Source: Welwitschia mirabilis (Eukaryota > Gnetophyta > Gnetopsida > Welwitschiales). From it: a stretch of DNA of 30,283 bases. The position numbers and the translations under genes are program-made. Positions 1 to 10,046 of this stretch are shown here, piece after piece (within the stretch, counting starts at the first letter, position 1; the number at the start of each line of letters is the position of its first letter). Location of the stretch: positions 230,377,208 to 230,407,490 of the forward strand of contig JBOZIK010000001.1 in assembly GCA_051453625.1 (NCBI GenBank), read 5' to 3'. A model generated the notes under the pieces. That model had not been told where the DNA came from and did no database searches. It worked only from the letters and a program-made list of their open reading frames with translations.

Positions 1-2
1 CT

Positions 3-440
3 CATTGAGTAGATTCTTTTTGAAAATATATCCCATTTACTTTACGTGCTTTCATATCTCCATCTCTTAGGAGCTTTTCTTCTATCAAAAACATCATCCA
101 ACTCTTTATTAATATTCTCCCCATAAAGTATCATTTACATTTAATTAGAGTAGAGATCCATTTCCTTAGATATTCTATTTAGCTTTTTAAGACAATCATT
201 TTTCTTAAAAGTTAGCTTAGAACATTTTTACTATAAACTCCTAAGAGTGCCATAATAGGGATGGTCACTTTTCTTACAAAGAGGATTTGATAAGGATCAT
301 CGAAAACCAGAGATTTTTTATGAAGTTCATCAAACCCATAATGATGACCATCCTTCTTACTAGAAGCTCTATTTGATATTATTCTTTTTGATATCCTGGT
401 TTCCTTCCTACAAGCTCTAATATCAAATGATAAATTTTAT
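3..440 (-). other. Possible decayed reading frame, unrecognised
   Basis: Read on the minus strand, this stretch keeps a fairly open frame with coding-like composition, for example KKDGHHYGFDELHKKS followed by DDPYQILFVRKVTIPIM. In-frame stops then appear, and the frame reopens before a TGA at 3-5. I do not recognise the family. It could be a fragment of a transposon protein running off the left edge, or chance. The rest of 440-800 shows nothing I can name. Confidence 0.2.
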
Positions 441-814
441 TTTAAAACTTTTTCATGGAGCTATCTTGCCATGAATTTGAAAGCATAAAAAAACATAATA
501 GAGCATGAAAATGTAGGAGGATGTGAAATGTGAAAGTTATATGCCTGACTCCTGCTTAATATAAATGAAAACTTGTACTTATAATTACATTAATTTTACA
601 TGATCGAAGAGTAAACTCAATCATGAATTAAAACTAAAATAGATGGGACTAGAACTTTTTCATACTCTGCTAATGCTAACCAAAAATCTAAATTAGACAT
701 TAATAAGGTATAAATTAAAAAAATTTGTAGAGTTGAAGCTAAAATCATATACACTAACATGGTTTAGATGATATGGAATTGACCTTATAGTGGCGTTTAT
801 CAAGAATTAAGAGG

Positions 815-1010
815 GATCATTGAGAACAAATTTAATTGAAATAATGAGGTAATGGAAAGTCATATTTAACTAGTGATGACCCTCTGCAACATCAAGTTTT
901 ATAAGAATCATTGAGAACTCTCAAGTTCTGAATAGGGGCCATCGAATCCATTATGCAGACAACCAAAAAGTTCAAAGATGATCATTAAGAACTCGATAGT
1001 TCTTAATGAG
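815..1010. repeat. Degenerate tandem repeat with hairpins
   Basis: A motif close to TCATTGAGAAC recurs at 817, 908 and 982, so the spacing is 91 and 74 bases. The last copy sits in a perfect inverted repeat: TCATTAAGAACT at 982-993, loop CGAT, and AGTTCTTAATGA at 998-1009. The copy at 908 keeps a shorter version, AGAACT-CTCA-AGTTCT. The spacing resembles that of the block at 1151-1560, so both may belong to one old array. Confidence 0.5.
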
Positions 1011-1150
1011 GTCCTTCAAATTCTAATCACCATTCTTATAAAAGTAAGTAATAATAAAAAAGCAAATTCTCATGATAGAGTTATTGAGGTAATATTATGG
1101 GGTTATTAAGAATGAGATCTTCCTCTTTCAAAAGCAAGTTTAAAAGATGA

Positions 1151-1560
1151 ATTTGGCTTGAATTCTAGTCTAAAGCTATAATTTTGGGAGAGTGTCAGTT
1201 AACTTCTAGAACTTGCTTACCCCTGATCTAGCTTAAAATCTAATTCAATGTTCTAACTTTAGGTCAGTGTTAATTGACCAAGTGATTTTCTTTCTTGCAT
1301 GCAAAGTGAAGAACTCATCGATTTGGCTTGAAATCTAAATTAAAGTTTTAATTTTGAGTTGGTGTCAATCAATCATGAGATTTTGCTTGATTGCAAGTTT
1401 TGAAACAAAATAAGATAAATAATTTGGATTGAACTCTAGTTTAAACTTTTCACTTTGAGCAAGTGCTAGCCAAAATATTTAAGTCTTCTTTATAATGATC
1501 TGATCTAAAATTCAACACAAAGTTTTAACTTTTGGGTTCATGTTGATTAACTAAATGATC
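1151..1560. repeat. Degenerate 75-100 bp tandem repeat
   Basis: Five diverged copies begin near 1151, 1226, 1321, 1422 and 1498. A copy has the form ATTTGGCTTGAAATCTA, then about AAAGTTTTAATTTT, then a GTGTTAATTGACC-like end. A possible sixth copy lies near 1778-1850. Spacing varies between 75 and 101 bases. No reading frame runs through it. It could be a relic satellite or the internal repeats of a retrotransposon leader or LTR. Confidence 0.5.
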
Positions 1561-3290
1561 TTTTTAATTTGAAGATCCATCTTATATTAAAAGAGAAACA
1601 ATAGTAACTTTTACTTTTTATTCTTCTTTGAATTAAAATAAAAGAAATTATTCTTTAATTTATTTGATATAGCTTAAAAATAATTTTCTTTTGATTAAAA
1701 TTATTTGTAGGATTTTGATAATTACCTGGTACTACAGTTTAGGGTGTTAAAGTTTGGTGGTCTTCTATAATAGCATGTAATTTGGAAAATCTAAATTATT
1801 CATAAATCAATTTAAAGTTCTAATTTTAGATTGAAACTTGGTCAATTTATGGTCCCTTGATTTCAAAATATTTATGCTCATACTTAGCACACTTCAACTA
1901 TTAACAAATAGATATATCACTTTTACTTAATCATTTTTGTCAAAACTAAACACATGTGCACTAAGTAACTTAAAATAAATTACACTTATTAAGAATTATG
2001 GTAATACTTATGCTATAAATTTCATTTTTACATGCTGACCATTCATCACTCTTCATTTGAGCTTAATAATTTCTTCACTTAATCATTTTTTGCTCTTTCT
2101 CTTCTTTTCTTCATTAATTCTCATGGCTTGAACTACTTCTTCTTTTCCAATTGCTACCTCTGGTGTCAATAAATTAAAGCATTGGTTGTTTAACTTAGGT
2201 TCTATATAGATAGATATGTGCATTAGTAGTGTAGATTTCTAGTTATGTTAAGTCTCTATTAGGTCTGAAAATGTAGTACAATAGTTTTCTTACTACGATT
2301 ACAAATCCATTGCTGAGGTCTTGGACCTAAGTCCCATGATTTTGATAATTGCTGAGGATTACAAATCCATTGTAGGATTTTATCACTAAGGCTGATAAAT
2401 ACCATTTTGGTAGCAATTTCATTCCCTTAAGCTTTAGTCCCATGATTCATCACTTAAGGGTGAGAATAGAGGAACTATGTCGACAACTTAATTATGGGGA
2501 TTGAACATATCTTTTGGCTAACTATCTAGAGAAATGTAGGAATTAAATAAAAGGGTAGATAAAGTTTAAGGCACACATCCTATTTTTAGCCTTAATACAT
2601 TAAGTTTCAATAAGAAAAATATAGAGAAGATAATTTAAATGCTAAACCTTACCAGAATTTTTGGGGATCCCACCCAGAAGAGATTAATATGTTATTAGAT
2701 TCTTTAGGTTAGATGCAACTATTATCTTTAGGTAAGAATTATATATGATCAACATCTAAGACTAGGTATTCTCATAGGAGGAATAAGTTTTCTGGTTACT
2801 ATAAGAATTGAGTTGCTTAAGTTCATGATTTACTTGCTTGGTGATTTGAAAAGCCTTTTTACTATCATTCTACAACTAGATGTAATAAACTATTTTTCTT
2901 AATAAAATTTTTATGTTTATTTTAGATAAATTTTTTTTTATCATGAATACATCAATTTCATTAAAGTGGATTTAAAATAGAAAATTTATTAAATTGTTAC
3001 AATAATGCAAAATAATTATAAAACTTTGAGACTTTTCTTTATCTTAAATAGAATTTAATTATTATATTGATTTGAATATACATTCCATCATAGACAAGAA
3101 TTTTTCTTCTATTTTATTTTCTTTCTTGATCCCTTTTTTCAATGAGTTGTAATAGAATTAAAGTTTTTATAACTAGTTATTTCTCAGATGACTCTTAAGG
3201 CATAACTGTTTCTAAACTCTTTTATTTTTTACAACATAATTTAACCATAATGAGAAGAGTGCGATAATTGTTATAGGATTAAGAACCCAT
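1561..3290. other. Gene-free AT-rich stretch
   Basis: I find no supported gene here. A short duplication is visible: GATTACAAATCCATTG occurs near 2300 and again near 2357, and AGTCCCATGATT occurs near 2330 and 2437. The rest is AT-rich with long T and A runs. Part of it may belong to the missing 3' LTR of the neighbouring minus-strand gypsy element, but I could not match it to the candidate 5' LTR at 8894-10046. Confidence 0.5.
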
Positions 3291-3310
3291 AATATATATA
3301 TATATATATT
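3291..3310. repeat. (AT)n microsatellite
   Basis: An uninterrupted run of about nine to ten AT dinucleotides. Confidence 0.9.
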
Positions 3311-3429
3311 GTGGCTAATTAGTCCCTTAATGAAGTTCTCAAAACTAGCATCTTGCATTATCAAAAGTTCATCTCAAGAATATTTGCCCAAATTCACTTG
3401 TAGTATTGCATTGTGGTACTTCCAAATTT

Positions 3430-3459
3430 CCCTTTCCCTTGTCCCTTGCCCTCCACCCC
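3430..3459 (-). other. Putative G-quadruplex motif
   Basis: The plus strand reads CCC-TTT-CCC-TTGT-CCC-TTG-CCC-TCCA-CCCC. The minus strand therefore has five G-runs of three or four, separated by loops of three or four bases. This meets the usual G3+N1-7 rule and stands out in such an AT-rich window. It lies just 3' of the end of the minus-strand gypsy pol, where plant LTR elements often carry quadruplex motifs. The surrounding purine-rich minus strand (about 3425-3478) could also include the polypurine tract of that element. Confidence 0.7.
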
Positions 3460-3689
3460 TGCCTTTATTTTTTCCTTTTATAATTCAAAAGGTATTCTAT
3501 TCTATGATGGAATATGTCTTTTCAATCTTCTTAATAAAGATAATGCATAATTCCCTATTGAAGACTTACTAGATTACCTTCTTGTTTTATAACCTTAACA
3601 TCTAGTTTAAACATCTTGTAAATTGGGATACTAAATAAAGTTTAAAGAAATAACACATCCTTTACTATCTTACTTTAGAATTTATTTTA

Positions 3690-4850
3690 TAAGTATATTA
3701 AAAGTATTCTTTCCACATTTTTAGGGTGTCTTAAATAATTTAGCACTAATTTATAATCACAATACATTCTTGCTCTTTTCCTGATAATTAGGTAGGTTAC
3801 TTTTTCATTAGAATCATATATTTCTATAGCTTTGTTACTTAGAATCTTTATTATGGTATAATATAGTATTCTAGATAATTTTATTCATACTTTTATTTTG
3901 AATGAATTTTTTAAGGTCATAAATTAATATAGAATCCCTTACATTAAAATTTATTTTCTTGATTTTTTAGCATGATATATCCTAGTTTTCTATTGTGTAA
4001 GTTCTCTATGCAAAAGATCTTCTTTTTCATTTTCCTAAAAAATATTTATGTTTTCTATCCTTTTTTTTTATTTGTATCTAAGTTACATTTTAATTTGTTA
4101 GCTAATTTAAATATGTTTATCCTAAATTCAACTGGCAAAAGAGCCCTTTTTCCATAATCTAATTCATATATAGTAAATCCTATGGTACATTTTGAAGCTA
4201 TTCTATAAGGCTATAGGTCTTTATTTAATTTATTATCCCAATTGGTTTTCTTACTATTTATAACTTTTGTTAATATTCTGTTTAATACCCTATTAGTAAC
4301 TTCAACTTAGCCATTGGAATAAGGATGATAGAAAGTAAAGCGTTTGTGATGGATTTCAAACTTAGTCAAAAGTTTCTCAAAGACTTCACTAGTAAAATGG
4401 ATATCTAAATCAGATATAAGACTAGAGGGGGCTCCAAACTGATAGATAATATTTTTAAGGAAAATGTTAACTATAGTTTGGAAATAAAAATTAGTCACAG
4501 CCTCAACTCAACCCATTTAGTGAAGTAATCAACATAAACTAAAACATATATTTTTCCAAAGAATGAAGGATTTATGGTTCAATAAAATCTATTCCCCATA
4601 TATCAAAATGTTTAATTATTTAAATCCATTATTGTGGCATTTTTAACTTTTAGCTAAATGTCCTTTTCTTTGACATTTTTTATAGCTTAGATAGAAACAT
4701 CTGAATCCTTGAATATACTAGGCCAATAGTATCTTATATGGAGAATTTTAATTCTTGTTCTTTTTGCACCATAATGGCTTTCTCCTTTTCCTTCATGAGA
4801 TTTCTTTAAGATTTCATTTTGTAGGTATTCTTCTATACATCTTCTAATAA
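3690..4850 (-). pseudogene. Ty3/gypsy integrase remnant
   Basis: The integrase would insert the cDNA copy into chromosomes. At the N-terminal zinc-binding part (about 4850-4690) the frame reads SHEGKGESHYGAKRT then RYYWPSIFKD, matching the H-H half of the HHCC finger; the C-C half is lost. The core starts with FDIWGIDFIEP (near 4600), holding the first catalytic Asp. It continues with LISDLDIHFTSEVF (second Asp) and YHPYSNG followed by a stop and VEVTNRVLNRIL (catalytic Glu). The longest open piece is 4498-4307. The C-terminal domain is visible as NFNVRDSILIYDLK near 3940 and SNKAIEIYDSNEKVTYL near 3800. The frame ends at about 3690. Several frameshifts and TAA/TAG stops make it non-functional. 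Confidence 0.88.
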
Positions 4851-5129
4851 CATGACTTTACATTCTTTAAATAACATCTTATCATGCCAAATATAATCTC
4901 TAGATTTCCTTAGCAATTGTTTTCTTCATAGTAAGTCATAAAGGATGATAACCTTTTACTCATAAGAAAATTAGCTATATCAACATACCATGGATTTGTT
5001 GCTACCTAAAAAGGATGTTCATATGAAAACTCATATCTTATGTTGATCTATTCTTCCTCCAAAAACTATAACCTTGAGAGGTAATTTTCTATCACATTCT
5101 CTATCCCTTTCATATCTATAATTTTTAAA

Positions 5130-6350
5130 TCAAACTCTTGCTTTAACAATATCCATCTCTTAATTCTCAAGTTTTCTTCTTTCTTATTCATTAGAAATCT
5201 AATGGCACTATGATCAATATGAACTTTCACTTCATAATCTAAAATATAATGTTTGAGTTTTTTTTAATTTCATTACCACTACCAACAACTCTTTTTTTAT
5301 TACTATGTAATTTTGTTGAGCTGGTTTGAAGTTTTTGTTAATGTAAGCAATGGTATAAGATTTATTATCTTCATCTATTTGTCCTAAAACTACTCACATA
5401 TCATGATTAAATGCATCAATCATAATGTGAAATGCTCTTGCCCAATTTGACCCTCATAAAATAGGTGCTAATAAATGTTTATTCTTTAAGGTTTGGTAAG
5501 CATTTTAACATTTATCAATCCATTCATGTTCCACTTTCTTTTGTAAAAGGTTACTTAAAAGACTTAGTAACTTTACTAAAGTTGGATATGAATCTCCTAC
5601 AATATCCAACATGTCTTATAAAAGATCTTAATTCTTTCAATTTGGTTAGGGATTGGATTCCTTTTATAGCTTTAATTTTCTATTCATTAAGTTCAATACA
5701 TTTTTGAGAAATATTGTGTCCTATCACTATACCTTTCGTCACCATAAGATAAATTTTTAACCAGCTAAGACTTAGGCATTTTATTCACATCTTTTTAAAA
5801 CTATTTTTAGTTTGTTGAGTGACTCTTCAAATCAATTTACAAACAATAAGAAATTATCCATAAATACTTTGATTGATCTTCCTATCATATCCTTAAAAAA
5901 GCTATTTACTAATATTTGAAAAGTAGTGGGAGCATTACATAATCCAAATGGTAGTACTTTATAGGCATAAGTACCCCAATGATAAGTAAAAGTTGTTTTT
6001 GGCTTGGTTCTCTAGAGTTATAGGGACTTGGTTATGGCTAATGTATTCATCCAGAAAGTTGTAGTATTGATGTCTATATCAATTTTCTAGAACTTGATCT
6101 ATAAATGGAAGAGGAAAGTATTTTTTGTAAGTTGCACCATTTAAAATTTTAAAGTCTATACATACTCTCCATTTATTTCCTTTCTTTGGTACAACTGTCA
6201 CAGGACTAATTCATTCTAAATTAGATATAGAATAAATAAAGCCTAGATCTAAGAGTTGAAAAATCTCTTACTTAATTATCTCTTACATGTGTGAGTCACA
6301 TATTCTTTTTAGTTATCAACTTAGTTTAATAAAAGTATCTAAATAAATTT
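5130..6350 (-). pseudogene. Ty3/gypsy reverse transcriptase-RNase H remnant
   Basis: The minus strand encodes the copying enzyme of the element. Visible in order are ISPVTVVPKKGNKWRVCIDF (about 6220-6150), FPLPFIDQVLEN (near 6110), an SHNQVPITLENQAK stretch in place of the usual GYNQI block, then VFMDNFLLF at the active site (5853-5864), where the family has FMDD. Next come KGIVIGHNISQKCIEL and LRSFIRHVGYCRRFI, the connection between RT and RNase H. The RNase H part reads FHIMIDAFNHDM, stop, VVLGQIDEDNKSYTIAY, then FKPAQQNYIVIKKELL. The stop in the last block stands where families have a VGAVLGQ-type sequence. Stops and shifts run throughout, and the loss of the second catalytic Asp alone would inactivate it. 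Confidence 0.9.
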
Positions 6351-6869
6351 TGTATTGACATATTTTTTAATCTATTTCTTTTATATCTAGATGATTTCAA
6401 GAAAAGGCTCATTTTCTTCTAATCAACATTCTCTTAAGTTTTCTTTTTTGAGAAAGAGTTAAATAGCTATTATGATTAGAGGTCTATTAGAACCTACTTT
6501 GATATATTCTAATACTTCTTTAAGTGGAGGCTTTCCTATCTCTTAAGTTGTCAAATATTCCTTTTCATTTTTCTCTTTATTTTGTTTATTTAACATTAGG
6601 TTAACTTCCTACATTAACTTCTACGTTTTGTATCATTTCTTTAACAACTGCTGGTTTAATCTCTTTTTTGAAGAGCTCCTAGATTGATTTTTGTTACCCC
6701 TCTTCTAGAATAAATAGTAGCATTTGTAGTAGCCATCTAGGATCTTCCTAAGATCACTTCATGAGTATCTCTTTAAGTCTTAATCGCTAATGAATCTATT
6801 AAGTAGGTAAAATATTATAGTTCAATGGGTACATCCTTTAGAACTCTTTCAGGTATTACTGCAGACCAT

Positions 6870-7076
6870 CTACTTAGTATAGTTTCCTTGGTAAGGTATT
6901 AACTTTGGTTTTTCCAATTCTTTAAAAGTTTCATAGGCCATAACAATAATACTTACTCCAAGATCCACAAGTGCTTCTACTTTGAGTTTTCCATTGATTT
7001 TAACATCTATCATAGGTGTCCAAGAATTACTATAGTTTTTGTATTGTTTATTTTGAATAACTTGTGTGAAAGCCAA
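6870..7076 (-). pseudogene. Ty3/gypsy aspartic protease remnant
   Basis: This 68-codon open piece contains WTPMIDVKINGKLKVEALVD followed by LGVSIIVMAYETFKELEKPKL. It fits the retrotransposon protease pattern of a beta strand, D-T/S-G-A-S, and a VMP-like segment. The catalytic triad reads D-L-G-V-S (6951-6968), so the Asp is present but the Thr/Ser beside it is Leu and the Ala is Val. It lies between gag and reverse transcriptase, as expected in a gypsy polyprotein. It is a fragment and not a free gene. The first Met is internal to the old polyprotein. Confidence 0.8.
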
Positions 7077-7690
7077 AAAAACTTAATCCTTTACTACCAT
7101 TTTAATTTATTATTCTTTTTTATTTTTCTTTTTACTCTTTTATTTTGAATAGATGCTATTTGTTTGTTTCTAATAAATAGGCACATCTTTTAAGAGTTTT
7201 AAAAGAGATAATAATACTTTTGTGCCTTCTAATATCTTTGTTAAATATTTTATATGCTTTTTAACTTTTGATTGCTCTATTTGTTTACTTTTCATTGAAA
7301 AAGGTAAAGAATCTATTAAGGCATCATCCACTATTTTTATTTTAGTAATTTTTTCTTTATTATCTAGGGAGTTTCTAAAATTTATATTGTTTTGTATGAT
7401 TTATATGTCACTTTCTGCTTTTCAAATCTTATAGTTACTACCTTATGTGTTGCTTCTCTAGAATTTAGAGGAGATTGGATAGCGATTTTTCCTTCTTTTC
7501 TTTCAATTTCTAATTTTTCTCTTTGATCATTTGGATCTCTATTCTTTCAATTTCTATAGTAGTTATATTGTTCTTACCTTTTTGAATTTACATACCTTTG
7601 TAAAGGTCTTTCTATTTTACCTTCCCATTTTCTACTTTAATAAGGGTATGGTTTCTTTCTAGTTTGAGGTTGATTTCTAGAATTTAAATC
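7077..7690 (-). other. Degraded gag-protease linker
   Basis: This stretch lies between the zinc knuckle and the protease of the minus-strand gypsy element. It is AT-rich, with no domain that I can name. By position it should derive from the end of gag and the start of pol. Confidence 0.4.
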
Positions 7691-8755
7691 TAATATATTT
7701 ATATCTAGTTATTAAGTAAATTATTACATCTAAGAATATTCTATTCCCTCATGATTGTCTTCTCCATAGTGTTCACATGTAAGTCCTTCTTTCTCCTTAA
7801 AGTATTGTATAGCTAATTGATTAAATGTTCTACCATACTATTAGCCACTTTTTTAGCTAATTCTTTTACAATATTAATATGTTTAAAACTATATACACTA
7901 TCATATACTTTTAGAGAACATACTTCATTTACCTTTTTATTCTTTTAATTTTCTTATCCACATCCTTGACTCATGTTATAGAAGAGTAATTTCTACTTTC
8001 ACTTCTTGAACATTCTTTTAATGTCTAATTTTTTAGTTTTCTAAGTAAGGCTTTGACTCATTTTCTAAGTGTGATTTCATGATTAGAACATTTAGCTAAT
8101 AATATGTTATACATATCCATGAACTTATCAAATCTTTCATTTTCTCTTTGTTTAATGTTCAAGATTTATTTTCTTAAATCTTCAACCATCCTCATGGGTT
8201 AAAATTTGACTCGAAAAGAATTTTTAAAAGTTTTCTAAGAACTACAAGCATGATTAGAATTCTTGTGATATCATAGTTGATCATCTCCTTTCAGAAAAAA
8301 AGAAAAGTATCTCATAAAGTCATATTTTGAGTCAAGATAATTGGCTTTACAAAAGGCATTAAACAAGATTAAATGTAATAGGGGTTCTTTTGGTTTTTTA
8401 CCTTTAAAAACAAATATTGTGGTAATATTTATATTTCTTATTTTGTCTAGGTATGATAAGGCTATAGGATTAATAGGACTTAAATATTCTAACCAATGGG
8501 TATCATGATTTAATGGTCTAGAATGTCCATGATCTTTCCAATGGCATCCTATTACAATTTTTTTTTCAGGTCCTTTTACTTAAATCATTTGAGAGGATTC
8601 TCGTTATGAGTGAGGTGATGCAATAATGTTATGCAATCATTGATTAAAATCAATCATAAATTCAGAAATTCTTTTACCAACTTTCGAAGAGTAATTTCAT
8701 CTTTTGTAAAATCTTCTTCTTCCACTTCTATTTTAACATTTTCTTGTCTACTCAT
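7690..8755 (-). pseudogene. Ty3/gypsy gag remnant with zinc knuckle
   Basis: Gag forms the virus-like particle and binds the element RNA. The likely start is the ATG at 8753-8755, giving MSRQENVKIEVEEEDFTKDE, then a break. The capsid region (about 8480-8110) reads LLHLILFNAFCKANY, FMRYFSFFLKGDDQL, stop, YHKNSNHACSS, stop, KTFKNSFRVKF, stop, PMRMVEDLRK, stop, ILNIKQRENERFDKF. This is the usual plant gypsy capsid layout, and the stops fall where Trp and Gln belong. At 7736-7777 a CX2CX4HX4C zinc knuckle keeps its spacing (CEHYGEDNHEGIEY), but the second and fourth Cys are Tyr. Confidence 0.82.
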
Positions 8756-8869
8756 CTTGACTATATTTATGTAGGTATCTAACATACCTATCTCTTACAT
8801 CCTATCATTTTCCTTGGTTGTCTTATTAGATCATAGTTTTTATCATCTTTCCTAATTGACTTTAGAGTA

Positions 8870-8890
8870 GTTCTCCTTTTAATCCCAAAA
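8870..8890 (-). other. Candidate primer binding site
   Basis: The minus strand reads TTTTGGGATTAAAAGGAGAAC. It resembles the initiator-tRNA-Met type site TGGTATCAGAGC plus flanks at about 15 of 21 positions, and three of the six differences are C-to-T or G-to-A. It lies 115 bases upstream of the gag start and next to a possible LTR end. The match is weak inside the 12-base core. Confidence 0.35.
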
Positions 8891-8893
8891 TTA

Positions 8894-10046
8894 TGGATGC
8901 TTATAGGATGAAATAAGTGCAAAAAATATCAATAGATGATATTAAATAATGTAAAATAATACTAGAAAAATGTAGAAAATATGCTGTTATTAACCTAAAA
9001 ATAAGCTTACGCCATTAAATAAAAGTAAGGAAAGAATTTCTAAAGAACTAGTTGAGATTCAACCATTTAGTTCAAATGCATCATTACAATAGTCATATGA
9101 TGAAATTATTTAAACCAATTAGGTTGGTTTATTACTACTAAATTACTATGCACATATATTGCAGTAAGAAAGAATGGTGAAAGTAATAAAGCATAATATA
9201 ATTAAGATGTGATACTGGATACTACTTATTTTTAAGTACTATTAATTATCCTATTTTATGTTTAGCTACATAAATAGGAGAAAATAAAGATAATATTACC
9301 TTTTTAAGTAATGAAGTATGCACACAATGATACTTAAATATGATTTTTAGTTCCATATTGAAATACTAATTGTTACATAAAGATGCACTAAATCTTGTGT
9401 TATGGGAGTTCCGCACATCCCACACACTAGGCTTCAGCTGATGATTTCCATTACATGGTTCTTTCATTCATTAGTACATCATGACGTGCTAGTCACATAA
9501 TAGAAAGACCCACTGTTCTTACATAAAATAGTAGAAATCCTTTCACTTTACATAAAATAGTAGAAACCACCCTTTCACATGATAGCATGACCCTAAGTTT
9601 TGTTGTAAAGGCTAGGCCAATCCCAATGACTTTGAGGTTGGACCATTTTTAGAATAGTTGGAGCTTTCTTTCTTGACCTTCTTATATTATCTATTCCTAT
9701 AGTGTTTTGTCAAATAGATCCCCATCTTTTGTGGTGATCATATTCTTATACCCTTGTTTCTTTTTCTATTTTCATTATTTTCTCCTTAGGAATAATTATA
9801 TGATTAGGGTTTATTATTGCTTCTTCAACATCTCAACCTTTTCTTTCATCTTCATGCCAAATGACATCTTGTACTTTAAATAAAATAATAAAACATACAT
9901 ACTAATTTACTAACATACTAACTAACTATCCCATTGATTAGTAATTACATCAATAAATAAAAACATCTATTATTATTTAAAATACATGATTAATATAATG
10001 AAAGCACTTTATTAATAAGCATAATTTACACTAAAATTTACCCTCA
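8894..10046 (-). mobile_element. Candidate 5' LTR of the minus-strand gypsy element
   Basis: On the minus strand this 1.15 kb begins TGAGGGTAAATTTTAGTG and ends CA just before the candidate PBS. Its outer end at 10046 sits one base from the point where similarity to the block at 17216 begins, as expected if the element inserted there. It holds no reading frame. A direct duplication of TTACATAAAATAGTAGAAA is seen at about 9520-9575. No second copy was found, so the call rests on ends and position only. Confidence 0.4.

Larger units (their letters stand above)
3690..10046 (-). mobile_element. Decayed Ty3/gypsy LTR retrotransposon
   Basis: Read on the minus strand, the domain order is gag with a zinc knuckle (8755 to about 7700), protease (7076-6870), reverse transcriptase (about 6300-5760), RNase H (about 5760-5130) and integrase (about 4850-3690). 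That order, with integrase last, defines Ty3/gypsy as opposed to copia. A candidate 5' LTR precedes gag at 8894-10046. I could not find the matching 3' LTR below 3690. All frames carry stops and shifts, so the element is dead. Confidence 0.88.

Noticed and set aside
3309-3572. 87-codon plus-strand frame with hydrophobic segments
   Set aside because: It lies opposite the 3' end of a minus-strand gypsy element and reads the complement of the G-rich motif. No initiation context or family features are visible.
3941-3963. Match to the LTR terminus TTACACTAAAATTTACCCTCA suggesting a second LTR end
   Set aside because: The stretch encodes INFNVRD of the integrase C-terminal domain, so the resemblance to 10026-10046 is coincidental.
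3972-4157. 61-codon plus-strand frame, Phe-rich
   Set aside because: Shadow of the minus-strand integrase; its Phe-rich residues arise from A-rich integrase codons.
5465-5707. 80-codon plus-strand frame
   Set aside because: Antisense of the RT/RNase H connection, which has clear family motifs on the minus strand.
7222-7434. 70-codon plus-strand hydrophobic frame
   Set aside because: Antisense of the degraded gag-protease linker; hydrophobic only because the strand is T-rich.
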